From Pedobacter polysacchareus (lineage in GTDB: Bacteria > Bacteroidota > Bacteroidia > Sphingobacteriales > Sphingobacteriaceae): a stretch of 64,000 bases of DNA. The DNA lies in contig NZ_JAHYSS010000006.1 of NCBI RefSeq assembly GCF_019802255.1, positions 124,001 through 188,000 on the forward strand, written 5' to 3'. Shown here piece after piece: positions 58,767 to 64,000 of this stretch (its first letter is position 1; every line of letters starts with the position of its first letter). The notes under the pieces are model-generated. The model ran no database searches, was not told where the DNA came from, and saw only the letters and a list, made by a program, of their open reading frames with translations. A program made the translations under genes and the position numbers.

Positions 58767-60485
58767 TTACTTGACCATGCTAAAATGTTCGGCTAAGGGA
58801 CCAAGTGTGAGCGCAGGGAAAAAGGCAAGTGCAGCAATGATTACGATGACCACAAACGTCATCACCCCAAACGTTAACGTATCTGTTTTTAGAGTACCCG
58901 CAGATTCAGGAATGTATTTCTTCGAGGCCAGTAATCCAGCAATAGCTACCGGACCAATGATGGGAAGGAAACGTCCAAGGATCAACACAAAACCAGTCAG
59001 CACATTCCAGAAGACGTTGTTATCACCCAAACCCTCAAAGCCAGATCCATTATTTGCCGCTGCTGAAGTATTTTCATACAGCATCTCAGAGAAACCATGG
59101 AAACCTGGATTATTTAACCAGCTTGCCGGTTTCACCAGCCAATCCGCATCCGGAAAATTAGTCACCGTATAAGCGGCAAGTGCCGTCCCTACCAGGATAA
59201 TAAAAGGGTGCAAAAGCGCAATGATGGAAGCAATTTTAACCTCCCTGGCTTCTACTTTGTGTCCGAGGAATTCCGGTGTTCTACCCACCATCAATCCTGA
59301 AATGAATACGGCAATAATGATAAAGATGAAGTAGTTCAGTATCCCCACACCACAACCACCGTAAAAGCAGTTCATCATCATGGCAATCAATTGATACATC
59401 CCGGTTAAAGGCATGGCACTATCGTGCATCGAATTGACCGAGCCGGTAGAAATAATCGTTGTTACCGTACTCCAGTAGGCTGTGGCGGTAGGTCCAAACC
59501 GGACTTCCTTCCCTTCCATCGCTCCTGTGAGCTGGCTAACGCCCATTTTTGCAATATTCGGACTGCCTCCAGTTTCTGAAATGACCGTTGGAACGAGTAA
59601 TAACATCATCCCCAAAGTCATGATCCCGAAGATCACCCAGGCCATTTTCTTCCTGCGGATAAAGTACCCGAAAGCGAAAACCATGGCAATTGGAATGATC
59701 ACCTGTGAAATTACTTCCACCATATTGCTGAGGTAGTTTGGATTTTCCAATGGATGCGCGCCATTGACCCCAAACCAGCCACCACCATTTGTACCTAAAT
59801 GTTTAATGGCTACAAAACCTGCTGCCGGACCACGGGAAACATGTACCGTATCTCCCTGCAATGAAATAAACTGGTCTTTACCTTCATAACTGGTAGTGGT
59901 ACCGTTAAAGGCAAGAATAATGGCGACAACCACAGAAAGTGGCAATAGCAAACGGGTAATTGAGCGGGTAAAGAATACCCAGAAGTTACCAAGATTAGTC
60001 GTTGTTTTATCTCTGAATGCTTTAAATAAGACTACTGCAGCAGCGATACCTGTAGCGGCACTCACAAATTGTAAGAACATAAATACAAAATGCTGCGTGA
60101 AATAAGTGGCTCCGCTTTCCCCTGAATAATGCTGCAGGTTACAGTTCACCACAAAACTAATGATACTGTTAAAGGCAAGATCCGGTGATTGGCCAAGGTT
60201 GCCGTCTGGATTTAATGGCAATTTATCCTGATAGATCAGTGCAAAAAAACCATAAACCAACCAGACCATATTGATCATCAACAGCGCTTTCATGTGCTGT
60301 TTCCAATTCATTGATTCATCCGGGTTAATTCCGGATAATTTATAGATTCCTTTTTCAAGGGGTTTTAGAAAGTCAGTCCAGACTTTCTCACCTGCAAACA
60401 TCTTTGCCAAATAGATACCCAGAGGTATTCCGATCAGCAAGGTTAGGGCGTAGGTGGCAATGATACCTAGTAATTCAGTGTTCAT
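58767..60485 (-). CDS. kdpA: K+-transporting ATPase subunit A
   Basis: 572 residues, about ten helices, four degenerate P-loops. Filter-region blocks: SFVVNCNLQHYSGESGATY, KHLGTNGGGWFGVNGAHP, MNCFYGGCGVGILNY and ENTSAAANNGSGFEGLG. It forms the high-affinity K+ channel-like path. 9 bp after kdpF. Confidence 0.96.
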   Translation of the reverse strand: MNTELLGIIATYALTLLIGIPLGIYLAKMFAGEKVWTDFLKPLEKGIYKLSGINPDESMNWKQHMKALLMINMVWLVYGFFALIYQDKLPLNPDGNLGQSPDLAFNSIISFVVNCNLQHYSGESGATYFTQHFVFMFLQFVSAATGIAAAVVLFKAFRDKTTTNLGNFWVFFTRSITRLLLPLSVVVAIILAFNGTTTSYEGKDQFISLQGDTVHVSRGPAAGFVAIKHLGTNGGGWFGVNGAHPLENPNYLSNMVEVISQVIIPIAMVFAFGYFIRRKKMAWVIFGIMTLGMMLLLVPTVISETGGSPNIAKMGVSQLTGAMEGKEVRFGPTATAYWSTVTTIISTGSVNSMHDSAMPLTGMYQLIAMMMNCFYGGCGVGILNYFIFIIIAVFISGLMVGRTPEFLGHKVEAREVKIASIIALLHPFIILVGTALAAYTVTNFPDADWLVKPASWLNNPGFHGFSEMLYENTSAAANNGSGFEGLGDNNVFWNVLTGFVLILGRFLPIIGPVAIAGLLASKKYIPESAGTLKTDTLTFGVMTFVVIVIIAALAFFPALTLGPLAEHFSMVK

Positions 60486-60494
60486 AACAATTAA

Positions 60495-60572
60495 TTAAAA
60501 TTTTTCGGGTTTAATCAGCACGTATACCATGTAGATAAATACTGCGATTGCGATAATGAATAATGCGATCAT
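60495..60572 (-). CDS. kdpF: K+-transporting ATPase subunit F
   Basis: 25 residues: MIALFIIAIAVFIYMVYVLI then KPEKF, a single helix with the P-E-K-F ending typical of KdpF. It stabilises the KdpABC complex. 5 bp after the small upstream ORF and 9 bp before kdpA. Confidence 0.83.
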   Translation of the reverse strand: MIALFIIAIAVFIYMVYVLIKPEKF

Positions 60573-60577
60573 AATTT

Positions 60578-60664
60578 TTAGATTTTTTCGAACCAGTCGA
60601 TTGATTTGTAGAATACCCAGACCATCAGGAGCAGGGCAAGTAATAATGCGAATGTTAACATCAT
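60578..60664 (-). CDS. 28-residue membrane ORF before kdpF
   Basis: MMLTFALLLALLLMVWVFYK then SIDWFEKI. One helix with a short charged end, resembling a second KdpF-like peptide. Ends 5 bp before the kdpF ATG. A longer in-frame start at 60817 would begin in the terminator hairpin of the upstream gene and was rejected. Whether it is translated is not proven. Confidence 0.45.
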   Translation of the reverse strand: MMLTFALLLALLLMVWVFYKSIDWFEKI

Positions 60665-60781
60665 ATGGTTTGTTTTGACCGGGCTATGCCAATCTATATA
60701 CCAAAAGAGCAGACCAACACACAAAACGCTGATTATCAATAAATAAAACGGTTTTTCAGCAAAATAAAAATATTGTAAATA

Positions 60782-60812
60782 AAAAAACCCTTCCAAAATG
60801 GAAGGGTTTTTT
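60782..60812 (-). terminator. Terminator between the NtrC-type regulator and the kdp operon
   Basis: Stem AAAAAACCCTTCCA/TGGAAGGGTTTTTT around a 3-nt loop, 31 bp past the regulator stop, with T-run on the minus strand. It separates the kdp transcript from the regulator transcript. Confidence 0.87.
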
Positions 60813-60842
60813 ATCATAATGAATGGCTGGTTATTGATCAGT

Positions 60843-62174
60843 TTAGCTGATTTTAAACTCTTCCATCTTGCGGTAAAGGGTGGTTAAACCGATCCCTAAT
60901 AGTCTGGCGGCTTCCGTTTTATTACCTCGGGTATGTTTTAATACTTTATTGATGTGCTGCTTTTCCATCACCTGCATTTTCATAGAATCTTCTTCCTGAA
61001 CTTCTGTGTGGAACTCATAAGGCAGCAAATTGGCGGTAGCCACATTCCCATCTGCGAGAATCACGACCCTTTCCATCACGTTTTTTAATTCCCTGATGTT
61101 CCCTTTCCAGACGTGCTTCATCAGCAGCTCAGAAAATTGCTCATCCATCGTAAAATCTTGTTTATTCACTTTCGCGGCGAACTCCTTTAAATAATGCCTG
61201 GCAATCATCATGATATCGGTTTTCCTTTGCGCTAGGTTTGGCAGCTCGATAGAAAACACAGAAAGTCGGTAATACAGGTCCAATCTAAACCTTCCTGCAT
61301 CGGCTTCTTCTTTCAAGCCCCTGTTGGTAGCTGCAATAATCCTGACATTAACTTTACTGGTTTGTGTATCCCCCAGCTTGATGAAAGTCTGATTTTCTAA
61401 TACCCTCAAAAGCTTGGCTTGCAAATCCAGGTTCATCTCTCCGATTTCATCTAAGAATAAAGTTCCTTCATGGGCTTCTTCCAATAAACCTCTTTTATCC
61501 TTGTTGGCACCCGTAAATGCACCTTGTTTGTACCCAAACAGCTCGCTTTCTAAAAGCTCCGGATTAAATCCGCTGCAGTTCAGCGCCACAAAAGGTTTAT
61601 TTTTCCTGAGGCTTTCATAATGGATTGCCTGTGCAAAAACTTCTTTGCCAGTACCCGTTTCACCCAGTAAAAGCACTGTGGTATCTGTACCAGCAACTTT
61701 CTGCGCCAGGTCTAACGCCTCTTTCATGGCCTTCGATTGTCCCAGGATGCTGCTAAAGCTATATTTTTTGCTGATTTTATGCTCCAGCTCATAAACCCTG
61801 CGCTGAAGTTTCACTTTGTCCATTGCTTTATAAACCAGTGGAATGATCTTATCATTGTCATCACCTTTGGTGATGTAATCAAAAGCACCGTTCCTCATGG
61901 CCATGACCCCATCCGAAATGGTTCCAAAAGCAGTCAGGTTAATCACTTCTACGTAAGGTTTGATCTTTTTGATTTCTTTTACCAGTTCTACGCCGTTGAA
62001 ATCAGGTAGCTTCACATCGCTGATCACGACATTCACATCCTGCATGGAGAGGGTTTTCAATCCTTCCTTTCCGGTGTTAGCCTGAAACACCTTAAATCCT
62101 TCCAGCTCAATAATCCTGGCCAGAAGGCTGCAGATCTTTTTCTCGTCATCAATGATTAGGACGGTGTCTTGCAT
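60843..62174 (-). CDS. NtrC-type sigma54-dependent response regulator
   Basis: 443 residues from the ATG at 62174 (MQDTVLIIDDEKK); the longer frame overlaps the next gene. Receiver with D53 in VVISDVKLP, AAA+ domain with GETGTGKE, the sigma54-contact GAFTGA, LFLDEIGEM, and a C-terminal Fis-type HTH (GNKTEAARLLGIGLTTLYRK). It should activate a sigma54 promoter. Position directly upstream of kdp suggests it replaces KdpE, but no GG-N10-GC element was seen before kdpF. Confidence 0.93.
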   Translation of the reverse strand: MQDTVLIIDDEKKICSLLARIIELEGFKVFQANTGKEGLKTLSMQDVNVVISDVKLPDFNGVELVKEIKKIKPYVEVINLTAFGTISDGVMAMRNGAFDYITKGDDNDKIIPLVYKAMDKVKLQRRVYELEHKISKKYSFSSILGQSKAMKEALDLAQKVAGTDTTVLLLGETGTGKEVFAQAIHYESLRKNKPFVALNCSGFNPELLESELFGYKQGAFTGANKDKRGLLEEAHEGTLFLDEIGEMNLDLQAKLLRVLENQTFIKLGDTQTSKVNVRIIAATNRGLKEEADAGRFRLDLYYRLSVFSIELPNLAQRKTDIMMIARHYLKEFAAKVNKQDFTMDEQFSELLMKHVWKGNIRELKNVMERVVILADGNVATANLLPYEFHTEVQEEDSMKMQVMEKQHINKVLKHTRGNKTEAARLLGIGLTTLYRKMEEFKIS

Positions 62175-62184
62175 ATCGTAAATT

Positions 62185-63348
62185 TCAGCAATTATAATAA
62201 TTATCTGACACAACTAAGTTCTTCTTACGGTCATGGTGGCTAAATAAATTTTCCAGCATCCAAATATACGTCACAATTCCAGACCTGATTTCCTCAACAT
62301 AAATAAATTCATCAGCGGTATGCGATCTGGCAGAATCACCGGGTCCCATTTTTAAGGAAGGCACTTCCAGCCAGCCCTGATCGGAACTGGTTGGAGAGCA
62401 ATACGTTGATTTCCCAATTTCTTTACCTGCCATGACTAAAGGATGGTAACCATCAATAAAAGATGGTTTCATCACATTTGGCCTTACTTTAACCTGGCAG
62501 TTCGTATGGTTTTGAATCGTAGTTAAAATTTCTTTTGGCGTCCAGCTGTGGGTAAAACGGATGTCTACAGTAAAATCGCATTCCCCAGGCACAATATTGT
62601 GCTGTAAACCGGCATGAACTTCGGTCACAGTCATTTTAACCGGGCTCTGCAGATCTCCTTCAATAGGAAAAATAAAGTCCGAGAACCATTGAATGTCCTG
62701 CAATGCTTTATAAATGGCATTGTCGCCCTCTTCCCTTGCAGCATGTCCTGGTTTTCCGAAGCTGGTACAATCTAATACCATAGATCCTTTCTCTGCGACT
62801 GCCATTTCCATTTGTGTAGGTTCTCCAACGATGGCAAAAGCAATGTTGTGAAGTTCAGGGAGAATAGATTTTAACCCATATTCTCCAGACGTCTCTTCTT
62901 CTGCTGTTGCCGCCAGACAAAGGTTATAAGGTAGGTTTTCGAATTCATGAAAATGAAGGAAAGCAGCAATCAAAGAAACCAGACAGCCGCCTGCATCATT
63001 ACTGCCCAGGCCATATAATTTTCCTTCCTCCATAAAAGGAAGAAAAGGATTGAAATGGTAGGCTTTCGTTGGCCGAACCGTATCATGGTGAGAATTTAAC
63101 AGCAAAGTAGGTTTTGCAGGATCAAAATTCTTATTGTAGCACCAGATGTTATTGCGCTTGCGAAAAGTAAAAACATGGTGTTTGTGTAGGAAAGCCTCGA
63201 TCAGGTCGGCAGTATCCTGCTCTTCACCACTAAAAGAAGGTGTGGCAATCATTTTTTTTAATAGCTCCAGTGGCTCATCACTTAAAGTATACAGGTCTGG
63301 CATCTGGCCATTGTGATTTTCGTTATGGGTGTTCATCATTGATTTCAT
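62185..63348 (-). CDS. M20-family deacetylase (ArgE-like)
   Basis: 387 residues. Zinc and catalytic blocks: LLLNSHHDTVRPTKA, GLGSNDAGGCLVS, AATAEEETSGEYG, FAIVGEPTQMEMAVAEKG, and SRSHTADEFIYVEE at the end. In Bacteroidota this family deacetylates N-acetylcitrulline or N-acetylornithine in arginine synthesis. Adjacent to the GNAT gene (start overlaps its stop by 1 bp), the usual end of the arg cluster. Confidence 0.82.
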   Translation of the reverse strand: MKSMMNTHNENHNGQMPDLYTLSDEPLELLKKMIATPSFSGEEQDTADLIEAFLHKHHVFTFRKRNNIWCYNKNFDPAKPTLLLNSHHDTVRPTKAYHFNPFLPFMEEGKLYGLGSNDAGGCLVSLIAAFLHFHEFENLPYNLCLAATAEEETSGEYGLKSILPELHNIAFAIVGEPTQMEMAVAEKGSMVLDCTSFGKPGHAAREEGDNAIYKALQDIQWFSDFIFPIEGDLQSPVKMTVTEVHAGLQHNIVPGECDFTVDIRFTHSWTPKEILTTIQNHTNCQVKVRPNVMKPSFIDGYHPLVMAGKEIGKSTYCSPTSSDQGWLEVPSLKMGPGDSARSHTADEFIYVEEIRSGIVTYIWMLENLFSHHDRKKNLVVSDNYYNC

Positions 63349-63965
63349 TAGGAAGGAAGATTAGTTTTAGAAAAATATCGTTGATAGGATTCGGTGGGAA
63401 ATTCCGGCTCCTGTACCTGTTTTATCTTTTCAGGGTCGAATAGCATGGCGGTACACAGGCAATTGCATTTTTTCTTGCCTTCCAATACGTCATAGTTGAC
63501 ACAGCTTTTACAGCCTTCCCAGAAATTTGGGTCATGGGTAATCTCTGCAAAGGTGACCGGCTCAAAGCCAAGCTGGGTATTCATTTTCATAATGGCCATT
63601 CCAGAGGTGATGCTAAACACTTTTGCCTGAGGATACCTTCTCCTGGAGATTTTGAAAACACGGTCTTTTATAGCTCGGGCTACGCCAGACTTCCTGAATT
63701 TAGGGGCAACAATTAGTCCGGAGTTGGAAATAAACTGGTCATTCTCCCAGGTTTCAAAATAGGCGAAACCTACCCATTCCCCAGTACTGGTTACCGCGAT
63801 CACGGCTTTTTCATCCCTCATCTTCTGTGCAAGCGATTCTGGCGTTCTTTTTGAAATGCCCGATCCACGGGCAATAGCAGAGGATTCCGTTTCCTGAATT
63901 ATTTCATCTACGTATTTTATATCATTTATGGTAGCAATACGCACAAAGATCATTGGATTTTCCAT
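63348..63965 (-). CDS. GNAT-family N-acetyltransferase of the arginine cluster
   Basis: 205 residues; an ATG four codons in (63953) is an alternative start. GNAT motif A: GLIVAPKFRKSGVARAI. C-terminal part has a cysteine cluster: CKSCVNYDVLEGKKKCNCLC, which is unusual for GNAT proteins and may bind Zn or Fe. Next to the M20 gene, and related proteins precede argG in Bacteroidota arginine operons, so it may be the N-acetylglutamate-forming enzyme (inference). The gene's upstream region runs to the window edge, with nothing visible in the last 35 bp. Confidence 0.75.
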   Translation of the reverse strand: MENPMIFVRIATINDIKYVDEIIQETESSAIARGSGISKRTPESLAQKMRDEKAVIAVTSTGEWVGFAYFETWENDQFISNSGLIVAPKFRKSGVARAIKDRVFKISRRRYPQAKVFSITSGMAIMKMNTQLGFEPVTFAEITHDPNFWEGCKSCVNYDVLEGKKKCNCLCTAMLFDPEKIKQVQEPEFPTESYQRYFSKTNLPS

Positions 63966-64000
63966 TAGTATTCTAATTTTACCAAAGCCCTGTTCAAAGT

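Noticed and set aside
60665..60842. Sigma54 promoter for kdp
   Set aside because: No GG-N10-GC pair was found on the minus strand; the nearest candidate has 11 bp between elements.

Overview
The window looks like chromosomal DNA of a member of the Bacteroidota, most likely Sphingobacteriaceae and Pedobacter-like. The signs are a SusC/SusD pair behind a FecI/FecR-type sigma and anti-sigma pair, TAnnTTTG-type -7 promoter elements, a fused CcoN-CcoO oxidase subunit, a KdpD sensor split into separate proteins, and many lipoprotein signals followed by charged residues. No rRNA, tRNA, CRISPR array, phage or insertion sequence was seen.

Layout. 1-3953 (+): the 3' part of a thiamine operon (thiD fragment, thiE, thiG, thiH, thiF/rhodanese). 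3963-5680 (-): a two-gene ABC exporter. 5767-6612 (+): an S1-like RNA-binding protein ending at a perfect bidirectional terminator. 6709-15832 (-): a tight five-gene operon built around polyphosphate kinase: an HD-PycTM fusion, Ppk1, a SdiA-regulated-type lipoprotein, a GAF-like protein, and an outer-membrane barrel protein whose N-terminal part carries a kinase-like metal-binding signature. 15957-30881: a microaerobic respiration island with ccoI-ccoS, ccoNO-Q-P-G-H, a DsbD_2/SafE membrane protein, a truncated globin, hemN with a Rossmann-less D-lactate-dehydrogenase-like gene, a FixL-like haem-PAS kinase with a receiver-Crp regulator, and a cysteine-rich protein of unknown function. 31029-31223: a small orphan gene. 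31410-42480 (-): a GlcNAc-glycan utilisation locus (GH20, HGSNAT-like acyltransferase, SusD, SusC with STN domain, FecR, sigma factor). 42617-49507 (-): a copper-handling cluster with two MbnP/MbnH-type pairs, a SCO chaperone, two paralogous small secreted cysteine proteins, a lipoprotein and a barrel protein. 49591-51054 (-): thioesterase and FabH, followed upstream by a decayed metE 3' end. 51499-62174 (-): the Kdp potassium region, with very small membrane ORFs, KdpFABC, a porin, KdpD split from its histidine kinase, and an NtrC-type regulator. 62185-63965 (-): M20 deacetylase and GNAT, probably the end of an arginine biosynthesis cluster.

The most striking system is the oxygen-control circuit. 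The PAS domain of the kinase keeps the FixL haem-ligand His and distal Arg context. Its partner fuses a FixJ-like receiver to a FixK/FNR-like Crp domain in one protein, with an E-x-x-S-R recognition helix. TGAT-N4-ATCA sites lie upstream of ccoI (two), ccoN, the ldh-like/hemN pair and, in a one-mismatch form, between the kinase gene and the unknown protein at 29112. Three sites lie exactly 58.5 bp from the last base of a TAnnTTTG-like element and two lie exactly 36.5 bp away, a 22-bp or two-turn difference. This is read directly from the sequence; the regulatory role is inferred.
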